Below, one piece after another: positions 1-5,482 of a stretch of DNA of 13,333 nt (positions within the stretch are counted from its first letter, which is position 1; every line of letters begins with the position of its first letter). The DNA comes from DATGZH01 sp035297265. GTDB taxonomy: Bacteria > Actinomycetota > Acidimicrobiia > Acidimicrobiales > RAAP-2. The notes beneath the pieces are model-generated. The model was not told the DNA's origin, made no database searches, and saw only the letters and a list, made by a program, of their open reading frames with translations. The stretch lies in assembly GCA_035297265.1 (NCBI GenBank), contig DATGZH010000040.1, positions 1 through 13,333 on the forward strand. The letters are read 5' to 3'. A program made the translations under genes and the position numbers.

Positions 1-192
1 ACAGCACCGCTCCCCCCACCTCCGGCTCCGGCCCCGCCGCCGCCGGTCCCTCCCGAGGACCCGCCCCGGTCGCCCCGGATCCCGCCGCCGCCGGTCCCGC
101 CGGACGAAGGGCCCCGGTCGCCGCGCATCCCGCCGCCTCCCGCGCCGCCGCGGCGGGCTCCGCCCGGGGCCCCGACGTGGCCGGAGAGCTGA
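1..192 (+). CDS. Proline-rich C-terminal tail of a truncated protein
   Basis: Reading frame 1 is open from the first base to the TGA at 190-192 and gives 63 residues; the start lies outside the window. The peptide is over 40% proline. It contains two near-identical 16-residue units, PPPPVPPEDPPRSPRI and PPPPVPPDEGPRSPRI (residues 12-27 and 28-43), followed by a partial third unit beginning PPPPAPP and the end GAPTWPES. Such tails are usually extended, disordered linkers or C-terminal extensions of secreted, membrane or cell-wall-associated proteins in high-GC Actinobacteria. No catalytic domain is visible, so the function of the whole protein cannot be given. The in-frame repeat and the clean stop favour real coding sequence over chance, but GC-rich DNA easily makes proline-rich open frames. 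Confidence 0.55.
   Translation, partial: TAPLPPPPAPAPPPPVPPEDPPRSPRIPPPPVPPDEGPRSPRIPPPPAPPRRAPPGAPTWPES
34..150 (+). repeat. 48-bp tandem repeat coding for a PPPPVPP...RSPRI unit
   Basis: Two full 48-bp copies (34-81 and 82-129) and a 21-bp start of a third (130-150) lie in frame in the proline-rich tail. The copies differ mainly in the middle (EDP versus DEG) and at wobble positions, so selection seems to have kept the peptide pattern. Confidence 0.6.
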
Positions 193-440
193 CCGGCGCG
201 CCTCAGGATGGTCAGCCGGTCGGCTGACCCGGCGGCAAGGCGGTCTCGGTCACGGTGGTGGACAGCTCGCCGTCGCCGCCGGTGATGGTCACCCTCGTCG
301 ACGGATCCACGCACCGGGATCGTCCCGCCGGAGCGGCCAGTCGGCGCCGACCATCGGTCACCGGTTCGTCGCCGAGACCCTGCGGATAACGTCGGCTGTT
401 AGGAGCCGGCGCGAGCGGGCCGGACCGAGGAGGTGGACCG
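193..440. other. Intergenic region with a possible gene remnant
   Basis: There is no convincing gene in these 248 bases. A segment at about 205-300 has coding-like wobble composition in one frame on each strand. The minus-strand reading ends ...VTITGGDGELSTTVTETALPPGQPTG and then stops. The plus-strand reading gives GGKAVSVTVVDSSPSPPVMVTLVDGS but is enclosed by stops and has no start or ribosome binding site. It may be a decayed gene end. The right-hand part carries a candidate promoter and the ribosome binding site of the next gene. Confidence 0.3.
365..392 (+). promoter_or_regulatory. Candidate promoter for the DsbA-family gene
   Basis: TTCGTC (365-370) and TAACGT (387-392) are separated by 16 bp, in the usual place for -35 and -10 hexamers, about 50 bp upstream of the start at 441. 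The match to the sigma-70-type consensus is only moderate. Confidence 0.3.
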
Positions 441-1106
441 ATGGCTGTGGAGCAGGTGAAATTCCACTTCGACCCGCTGTGCCCGTGGTGCTACCAGACC
501 TCGCGCTGGGCGGTGCGGCTGGAGGAGCTCGGTGCGGTCAGCCTCGACTGGGGCGTCTTCTCGCTCGAGGTGGTGAACCTGCCCGAGGACCAGGACCCGC
601 AGCAACTCGAGGCCCGCTCCGGGCCGGCGCTGCGGTCGGCCATCGCCATCCGGGACAGCGAGGGCTCGCCCGCCATCGGCCGCTTCTACACCGCCCTCGG
701 CAAGCGGGTCTGGGAGCAGGCCCCGCCCGAGCAGCACAACCCCGACACGGTCCGGGCCGCCCTCGCCGACGCAGGGTTCGACCCCGAGCTGTGTGACAAG
801 GCCCTCGCCGACCCCGGGACCTGGGAGGCCGTGCTCGAGGAGCACCGGGCGCTCGTCGAGCGCACCCGCAGCTTCGGCGTGCCCACGATCGTCCTCGACG
901 GCGGGACGGGGCCGGCCATCTTCGGGCCCGTCGTGAGCCAGATGCCGTCGGACGACGACACGCTCGCCCTCTGGCACCACGTCTCCTGGCTGACCCGCTA
1001 CGAGAACTTCTCGGAGGTGAAGCGCGAGCGGAGTATGCCGCCCGACCTGCCGGCGGCCGAGTGGTACCGCAAGGAGCGCGAGAAGAAGAAGGCCGAGCAG
1101 GGCTGA
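441..1106 (+). CDS. DsbA-family thioredoxin-fold oxidoreductase (FrnE/HCCA-isomerase-like)
   Basis: The 221-residue protein begins with the beta strand VKFHFDPLCPWCYQTSRWA, which carries the redox motif CPWC at residues 14-17. An alpha-helical insert follows (about residues 55-135). The second half of the thioredoxin fold has the cis-proline segment GVPTIVLDG (Pro148). This order is typical of the DsbA/FrnE/2-hydroxychromene-2-carboxylate isomerase superfamily. There is no signal peptide, so it should act in the cytoplasm, as FrnE-type disulfide oxidoreductases do. The C-terminus is a charged, lysine-rich tail (REKKKAEQG). The start is fixed by GAGGAGGT at 427-434, six bases before the ATG. 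It stands alone, with non-coding DNA on both sides. Substrates are unknown; two cysteines in the motif argue for redox rather than isomerase chemistry. Confidence 0.87.
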   Translation: MAVEQVKFHFDPLCPWCYQTSRWAVRLEELGAVSLDWGVFSLEVVNLPEDQDPQQLEARSGPALRSAIAIRDSEGSPAIGRFYTALGKRVWEQAPPEQHNPDTVRAALADAGFDPELCDKALADPGTWEAVLEEHRALVERTRSFGVPTIVLDGGTGPAIFGPVVSQMPSDDDTLALWHHVSWLTRYENFSEVKRERSMPPDLPAAEWYRKEREKKKAEQG

Positions 1107-1280
1107 CCGCCTTGGTTGCCTGCCCCAGCTGGAGGATCGCTGCGCCATAGCCCAGATGGGCCAGGGCGAACTGTCCACCTTGGCCATCCAAATCTGGTTC
1201 ATTTGGTCGATGGAGGCCGGGTTCCCTTTTCGTAGGATGATGTTGAGCTTTTCGGAGCTCGGCAATCCAGCTACAGGCGT

Positions 1281-1332
1281 GCCCGGTCGATGCCCCCCTT
1301 TCGGCCGGGCTTGCCGCGTCCGGGCCTTTTTT
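1281..1332 (+). terminator. Possible attenuator or terminator with alternative pairing
   Basis: GCCCGG (1281-1286) can pair with CCGGGC at 1320-1325, which is followed after one base by six T residues (1327-1332), a terminator-like arrangement although the loop is long. The same GCCCGG can instead pair with CCGGGC at 1305-1310 and extend through GGCAA/TTGCC. A third CCGGGC lies at 1336-1341. It could end transcription from the gene at 441. Confidence 0.3.
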
Positions 1333-1341
1333 CGGCCGGGC
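1299..1341 (+). repeat. 12-bp direct repeat TTTCGGCCGGGC
   Basis: TTTCGGCCGGGC occurs at 1299-1310 and again at 1330-1341, 31 bp apart, just upstream of the promoter of the membrane-protein gene. It could be a duplicated binding site or simply part of the hairpin-rich element. Confidence 0.5.
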
Positions 1342-1363
1342 ACCTTCCCCGAGACCCACCCCG

Positions 1364-1369
1364 TACGAT
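1364..1369 (+). promoter_or_regulatory. -10 element TACGAT giving a likely leaderless transcript
   Basis: TACGAT ends seven bases before the GTG at 1377, so transcription would begin at or next to the start codon. No properly spaced ribosome binding site lies in front of that GTG, which fits leaderless translation, a common arrangement in Actinobacteria. No good -35 box was seen. Confidence 0.4.
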
Positions 1370-1376
1370 AGGGAAG

Positions 1377-1733
1377 GTGACGGCGGTAGCGACGGTGCTC
1401 GGCATCCTCGGCGAGGCGTGGCGCCACCGGCGTCCGCTGGCCGCCCTCCTCGTGGCCTTCGCCACGGTCGCCCTCGCCGTCGAGCTCGTCGTGGCCGGGC
1501 TGCTGGCCGCCGGGGCCGCCGAGGGCTCCTCGCCGCACCCGTTCCTGGTCCTCCTGGTCGTCCTCTGCGGACTGGCCGGGCCCTTCCTCGCCGCCCGCTC
1601 CTTCCGGGCCGGCCGGGCGGCCGGTTGGCGGCCGACCTCGGCCCTCGTCCGGGCGGCGGCGGTCGGGACGGCCGTGGCCCTGCCGGTGGCCTCGGTCCTC
1701 GTCCTCGTCTGGTTGACCGTCCACGCGTTCTGA
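1377..1733 (+). CDS. Small integral membrane protein of unknown function
   Basis: The protein has 118 residues and three hydrophobic segments: about 20-47, 55-73 and 91-115. Short basic stretches separate or precede them (WRHRRP at 15-20, RSFRAGRAAGWR at 74-85). The positive-inside rule suggests that the N-terminus and the second loop face the cytoplasm. I recognise no family signature. The start is the GTG at 1377, chosen because the hydrophobic protein begins there and a TACGAT -10 box lies just upstream. An ATG at 1290 in the same frame would add a proline- and arginine-rich stretch read from the hairpin region and looks spurious. The next gene follows after 38 bases in the same direction, so the two may be co-transcribed. 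Confidence 0.65.
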   Translation: MTAVATVLGILGEAWRHRRPLAALLVAFATVALAVELVVAGLLAAGAAEGSSPHPFLVLLVVLCGLAGPFLAARSFRAGRAAGWRPTSALVRAAAVGTAVALPVASVLVLVWLTVHAF

Positions 1734-1771
1734 CCGACGGTTCGCTCAGGACAGCGCGGACCGGGGCCCCC

Positions 1772-2401
1772 ATGTTCGAGCGGCACAAGGAGAAGAAGGC
1801 GGCGGAGGCCTACGCCCACGACGTCGCCGACTGGCAGGAGCAGCACGACGACCTCGAGCACCTGATCGACCTGGCCGAGCACTACCGGGGGGGACCGTCC
1901 GACGGGCTCGTCCTCCAGCCCGGCGAGTCCCTCGTGGCCACGATCGACGGCGTCAGCCTCGTCGAGTCGAGGAGTCAGGGCGGCCACTGGGCCGGCGGGT
2001 CCCAGGGGATCTCGGTGCCGATCGGCCCCCTGCGCTACCGGGTGGGCGCCACCCGCGGCCACTACATGCGGGGCGAGCCCACACCCACGGCCATCGACAC
2101 GGGCACGGCCTTCGTCACCGACCGCCGGGTCGTCTACCGGGGCCAGGGACAGACCCGGGAGTGCCGCTTCGACAAGCTGCTCGGCTTCGAGTGCCAGCAC
2201 GGCTCGGCCACGCTCTCGGTGGCCAACCGCCAGCGCCCGGTCACCCTGGCCTACGGCGAGCGCCTCGACGGCTGGGTCCGGTTCCGCCTCCAGCTGGCCG
2301 TGGCCCTGTTCCAGGGGCAGGTGCCGAAGCTCGTGGCGCAGCTGCAGGCCGAGCTGGAGGAGCTGGAGCGCCGGCGGCCGACGGCGCCGAACGCCACGTG
2401 A
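1772..2401 (+). CDS. Conserved-looking soluble protein, possibly with a PH-like domain
   Basis: The 209-residue protein has no signal peptide or membrane segment. Residues 1-40 are a charged, helical N-terminus (MFERHKEKKAAEAYAHDVADWQEQ...). The middle, about 42-165, is rich in beta strands. It contains LQPGESLVATIDGVSLVE and TGTAFVTDRRVVYRGQGQTRECRFDKLLGFE. The pattern FVTDRRVVYRG...FDKLLG resembles bacterial pleckstrin-homology-like (bPH/SHOCT-type) domains, where 'TDRRV' precedes a strand and a 'W/F-x-x-I' strand. Residues 165-202 form a long amphipathic helix ending in QLQAELEELERRR, a probable coiled coil. The family call is by pattern only. The start is the first ATG after the upstream stop; no clear ribosome binding site precedes it. 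It lies 38 bases after the membrane-protein gene and may work with it. Confidence 0.65.
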   Translation: MFERHKEKKAAEAYAHDVADWQEQHDDLEHLIDLAEHYRGGPSDGLVLQPGESLVATIDGVSLVESRSQGGHWAGGSQGISVPIGPLRYRVGATRGHYMRGEPTPTAIDTGTAFVTDRRVVYRGQGQTRECRFDKLLGFECQHGSATLSVANRQRPVTLAYGERLDGWVRFRLQLAVALFQGQVPKLVAQLQAELEELERRRPTAPNAT

Positions 2402-2435
2402 GGCGGATGCCGAGTGGGCGGGCCGGACGGCGCGG

Positions 2436-3743
2436 TCAGCGGACGATGCCGATCGGCGGCCCGATCGGGTTGAAGCCCAGGCCCACCTGCGCCGTGCTCG
2501 GGGTGCCGGCGAACACCGCGTCGCCGTAGGCGAAGACCCCGCCGTCGGCGGCGGTCAGCAGGTAGCCGCCGCCGTCGGCCGTGGCGAGCATGCCCGTGAC
2601 GGGCGGGACGACATGCAGGTTGGCGGCGGACCCGGCGAACGCCGCGTCGCCGAACGTGAAGATCCCGCCGTCCGCCGCCACCAGCCAGTAGCCGTGCCCG
2701 CTCGGCGTGGCCGCCAGGCCGACGATGGCGCTGTTGAGGGGCTTGCCCCCCATCGAGCCGGCGTAGACGGCGTCCCCGAAGGCGAAGACCCCACCGTCCG
2801 CCGCGACCAGCCAGTAGCCCTTCCCCGTGGGGGTGGCGGCGATCCCCACGATCGGGCTGACGAGCGGCTTGCCCCCCATCGAGCCGGCGTAGACGGCGTC
2901 CCCGAAGGCGAAGACCCCACCGTCCGCCGCCACCAGCCAGTAGCCGCCGCCGTCGGCCGTGGCGGCGGTCCCCACGATGGGGCTGTTGAGCGGCTTGCCC
3001 CCCATCGAGCCGGCGAACGCCGCGTCGCCGTAGGCGAAGACACCGCCGTCGCGGGCCGCCGTCCAGTAGCCGTTCCCGTCGGCCGTGGGCGCCATGCCGA
3101 CGATCGGCTCGGCGAGCGGCAGGAACGAGGGCGACCCGAGGTAGCGCAGGTAGTTGTCGTTGCCGAACCCCTCGCTGTCGCCGCTGTTGTCGTAGAGGTA
3201 GTAGCCCTGGTTGGGCGTGGTGTTCAGGAGCTGGTAGGCGAGCGTCCCGTACAGGATGAGGCCGTCGAAGCAGACGAAGTAGAACTGCACGCCGAAGGTC
3301 GTGTTGGTCCCGCTCGCGTCATAGGCCGCCTGGTCGATCCGGAACGTGCCCACCTGCTGGCCGACGGCAGAGCAGTTCGGATCGTTGGCGAACTGGAAGT
3401 TGGCGTCGACGAGCGTGGAGTAGGTCCCGGGGTGGAGGCCGCGGGCGGCGTCGGAGAAGTGGAAGGAGTAGCCGCCGGCCAGGAACGTGGCGTCGTTCAC
3501 CCCGTTCGGGCTCGTCACCGTGACCGGCTCGCTGTAGGTGTTGAACGTGCCGTTGGGCGCGATGATCACGAAGTTCGCCACGTTCAGCGGCACCGCGGTC
3601 TCGGGGCGGGGCAGCGTGGCCGGCCGGGCCGCCGGCCGGACGGCCCCGGCGGCGGTCGGCCCGACGAGCCCGGCGCCGGAGGCCAGGGCGACGAGGAGGG
3701 TCGTGGCCAGCAGGGGCCGGATTCGGCGCCGAACCTCGATCAT
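2436..3743 (-). CDS. Secreted protein with five 42-residue GYWLVAADGGVFAFGDA repeats
   Basis: The 435-residue protein has a Sec signal peptide: basic MIEVRRRIRP, a hydrophobic stretch LLATTLLVALASGAG, and a probable cleavage after TAAGA (residue 34). A mature domain of about 160 residues follows (50-205). It is beta-rich and has two cysteines (Cys124, Cys158). Five tandem 42-residue units fill residues 211-418 (pattern xxPIVGxAATxxGxGYWLVAADGGVFAFGDAxxAGSMGGKPL). Such repeats are common in surface or secreted proteins of Acidimicrobiia and probably fold as beta-propeller-like blades. Binding partner and function are unknown. The start at 3743 is supported by GGAG (3751-3754) seven bases upstream; a longer reading from 3818 would precede the signal peptide with unrelated residues. 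It lies 117 bases downstream of the CoA-ligase gene on the same strand. Confidence 0.8.
   Translation of the reverse strand: MIEVRRRIRPLLATTLLVALASGAGLVGPTAAGAVRPAARPATLPRPETAVPLNVANFVIIAPNGTFNTYSEPVTVTSPNGVNDATFLAGGYSFHFSDAARGLHPGTYSTLVDANFQFANDPNCSAVGQQVGTFRIDQAAYDASGTNTTFGVQFYFVCFDGLILYGTLAYQLLNTTPNQGYYLYDNSGDSEGFGNDNYLRYLGSPSFLPLAEPIVGMAPTADGNGYWTAARDGGVFAYGDAAFAGSMGGKPLNSPIVGTAATADGGGYWLVAADGGVFAFGDAVYAGSMGGKPLVSPIVGIAATPTGKGYWLVAADGGVFAFGDAVYAGSMGGKPLNSAIVGLAATPSGHGYWLVAADGGIFTFGDAAFAGSAANLHVVPPVTGMLATADGGGYLLTAADGGVFAYGDAVFAGTPSTAQVGLGFNPIGPPIGIVR
2490..3113 (-). repeat. 126-bp coding tandem repeat, about five copies
   Basis: The units encode residues 211-418 of the secreted protein. 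The anchor GCTTGCCCCCCATCGAGCCG, read on the plus strand, recurs at 2741 and 2867, and again slightly extended at 2993, exactly 126 bp apart. The copies at 2741-2819 and 2867-2945 differ at one base in 79. This points to recent duplication or gene conversion. Outer units are more diverged. Confidence 0.85.
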
Positions 3744-3860
3744 CGGACCGCTCCATCTCGTCGGGGGCACGAGCGATACAACCGGCTCATCCTCGCGCCA
3801 CGACGTCGCGCCTGTCACCGGCCATTGGTCCCGAAACGGGCGGCCGACCGCGGCCCGGCC
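3744..3860 (-). other. Gap between CoA-ligase and repeat-protein genes
   Basis: These 117 bases contain a short hairpin on the minus strand (CCCG-TTT-CGGG, near 3832-3842). Closer to the repeat-protein start is an A/T-richer patch GTTGTATCGC that could be a -10 region. The repeat-protein gene could therefore have its own promoter. Neither site is strong. Confidence 0.25.
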
Positions 3861-5345
3861 TCAGCTCGAGGCGGCGCCGGTCCGCTCGGCGACGATGGCG
3901 CTCCGGTTGACCTTGCCGGCGGCCGTCCGGGGCACGCGCTCGACGAACTCGAAGCTCTTCGGCACCTTGTAGGCGGCCAGCCGCTCCCGGCAGAACGCCC
4001 GAAGGTCGTCCTCGGTCGGTGCGTGGGCCGGGTCGGCCGGCTCGATCACCGCGTGCACCCGCTGGCCCCACTCCTCGTCGGGCAGGCCCACGACCACGAC
4101 GTCGCCCACGCCCGGGTGCTCGGTGAGGAGGAGCTCGACCTCGGCCGGGTAGACGTTGGCCCCGCCGCTCACCACCATGTCGACCCGCCGGTCGGCCACG
4201 TAGAGGTAGCCGTCCTCGTCCACCCGGCCGAGGTCGCCGAACGTGCCGAACCCGTCCTCGGTGGTGCGGGCCGTGGCCCCGATGTAGTCGAAGGTCTTGG
4301 ACCCGTCGAGGCGCCGCATGAAGATCTCGCCGATCTCGCCGGTGGGGAGCTCCTCGCCCCCAGGACCGAGGATGCGGACCTCGCAGCCCACCGGACGGCC
4401 GGCCGTGCCCTCGTGCTCGAGCCACTCGCCGCCGTGGGCCATGGCCAGGCCCAGGCTCTCGGTGCCGCCGTAGGCGAACCAGAGCTTCTCGGGAGGAATG
4501 AGGTCGAACCAGACCCGCACCACCCACGGGGCGACGGGCGCCCCGCCGTAGAGGACCGAGTCGATGGAGGAGAAGTCCCGCGACCGCACGTCGGGCAGCT
4601 GGGCGATGCGCTGCAGCATCGTCGGCACGGCGATCGTCGTGTTCACCTTCCAGCGCTCGATCAGGTCGACGGCGAGGGCGGCGTCGAAGCGCTCCATCAC
4701 GACGAGCGTCTGGCCGTTCATGAGGCCGTTGATACAGGCGAAGCCGTTCGTGTGGTACAGGGGCGACATCACGAGCTGGGTCGCCCGGTCGCGCAGGCCG
4801 AGCTCCTTCGTGGCATCGGCGGTGGGGTCGGCGTTCACGATCCCCGAGCCCGGGGTGACGATGAGTTTCGGGCTGCCGGTCGAGCCGGAGGTGGCGATGG
4901 CCCGGGCCGGGTCGGCCACCCGGTCGGGGAGCGGGTCGGCCTCGAGCGACCGCGAAGCGTCGAGGTCGGCCAGGGTGACCAGGTTCGCCGGCCCGTCGTC
5001 CCACTCGGCCACGACGGCCGCCGGCCGGGCCAGCCCGAGGAGGCGGTCGCGCTCCCAAGCCGGCAGGTCCCAGCGCATCGGGAGGACGGTGGCCCCGAGC
5101 TTCCAGGCGCCGAACGACGAGAAGAAGTGGGCGCCGGAGTTGGGGAGGGCCACGGCCACGATGTCGTCCTGCCCGACCCCCTGTGCGGCCAGCAGCCGGG
5201 CCACCTGGTTGGCCCGTCGCTCGAGCTCGGCCCAGCTGACGAGGCGCTCCTCGCCCTCGGGCGACACGTGCACGACGGCCGTCTCGTCCTCGAAACGCCC
5301 GGCGAGGAGGCTCAGCTGGCGCCCGTAGGAGACCTGTCCTTCCAT
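3861..5345 (-). CDS. AMP-forming acyl-CoA synthetase (class I adenylate-forming enzyme)
   Basis: The 494-residue protein would activate a carboxylic acid to its acyl-AMP and then to the CoA thioester in the cytoplasm. Family motifs appear in order: the phosphate-binding loop TSGSTGSPK (152-160), YHTNGF (197-202), AYGGTES (291-297), GDLG (370-373), the hinge and A8 segment DRRVDMVVSGGANVYPAEVE (385-404) and the catalytic lysine in AAGKVNR (Lys478). All key residues are present, so it should be active. The length is normal for fatty-acid, bile-acid or aromatic CoA ligases; the substrate cannot be read. I place the start at 5345, where MEGQVSYGRQLS begins and AGGT lies four bases upstream. A reading from 5441 adds a basic, proline-rich stretch unlike the family. 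It is divergent from the thiolase-like operon with 137 bases between them, which suggests a shared pathway. Confidence 0.9.
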   Translation of the reverse strand: MEGQVSYGRQLSLLAGRFEDETAVVHVSPEGEERLVSWAELERRANQVARLLAAQGVGQDDIVAVALPNSGAHFFSSFGAWKLGATVLPMRWDLPAWERDRLLGLARPAAVVAEWDDGPANLVTLADLDASRSLEADPLPDRVADPARAIATSGSTGSPKLIVTPGSGIVNADPTADATKELGLRDRATQLVMSPLYHTNGFACINGLMNGQTLVVMERFDAALAVDLIERWKVNTTIAVPTMLQRIAQLPDVRSRDFSSIDSVLYGGAPVAPWVVRVWFDLIPPEKLWFAYGGTESLGLAMAHGGEWLEHEGTAGRPVGCEVRILGPGGEELPTGEIGEIFMRRLDGSKTFDYIGATARTTEDGFGTFGDLGRVDEDGYLYVADRRVDMVVSGGANVYPAEVELLLTEHPGVGDVVVVGLPDEEWGQRVHAVIEPADPAHAPTEDDLRAFCRERLAAYKVPKSFEFVERVPRTAAGKVNRSAIVAERTGAASS

Positions 5346-5482
5346 GCGACCTCGTTTCGTGGGGCGTCGGACCCCGTCTCCCGCGGCCGACGGGCCCGGC
5401 CCGATGCCCGCATCGTGGTGGCTCTTCCGGGCGCCGGGCAAGTGGACGGGGCCCTGCCGCCCCTCCCTATGCTCAGTCGGCC
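5346..5482. promoter_or_regulatory. Divergent promoter region, CoA ligase / thiolase-like operon
   Basis: For the plus strand, TATGCT (5468-5473) ends nine bases before the ATG at 5483, which fits a very short or absent leader; TGGACG (5443-5448) is a weak -35. For the minus strand, TTGCCC and CACGAT with 18 bp between them are a possible promoter for the ligase. A shared operator could lie between, but I see no clear palindrome that identifies a regulator. Confidence 0.4.

Larger units (their letters stand above)
1107..1376. other. Lower-GC, structured intergenic region
   Basis: These 270 bases hold no gene I can support. GC content drops well below that of the flanks over about 1140-1275. 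Inverted repeats are dense. CCAGAT (1152-1157) can pair with ATCTGG (1192-1197). CCAAAT (1188-1193) can pair with ATTTGG (1201-1206) and would exclude the first pairing. GAGCT (1245-1249) pairs with AGCTC (1256-1260). GGCAA plus GCCCGG (1261-1265, 1281-1286) pairs with CCGGGCTTGCC (1305-1315). Several frames stay open through it on both strands, but none has a start, ribosome binding site or recognisable protein. It could be an untranslated RNA element, a decayed mobile element or a regulatory region. I do not recognise a known riboswitch class in it. Confidence 0.45.

Noticed and set aside
1107..1290. Transposase fragment
   Set aside because: The minus-strand frame (EKLNIILRKGNPASIDQMNQIWMAKVDSSPW) reads like natural protein, but I recognise no DDE or other catalytic motif, and no terminal repeats or target duplication bound it.
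1261..1315. Cyclic-di-GMP (GEMM-I) riboswitch
   Set aside because: GGCAATCC and the closing GGCCGGGCTTGCCG look similar to parts of actinobacterial GEMM sequences, but the conserved GGGACGCAAAGCC segment is absent.
1290..1376. N-terminal extension of the membrane protein from the ATG at 1290
   Set aside because: It would be translated from the hairpin-rich region, is Pro/Arg-rich, and has no ribosome binding site, whereas the GTG at 1377 is preceded by a -10 box.
2490..3113. CRISPR array
   Set aside because: The 126-bp periodicity is coding and in frame, and there are no unique spacers between short repeats.
5346..5441. N-terminal extension of the CoA synthetase from 5441
   Set aside because: The extra 32 residues (MPGARKSHHDAGIGPG...) are not family-like and would occupy the divergent promoter region.
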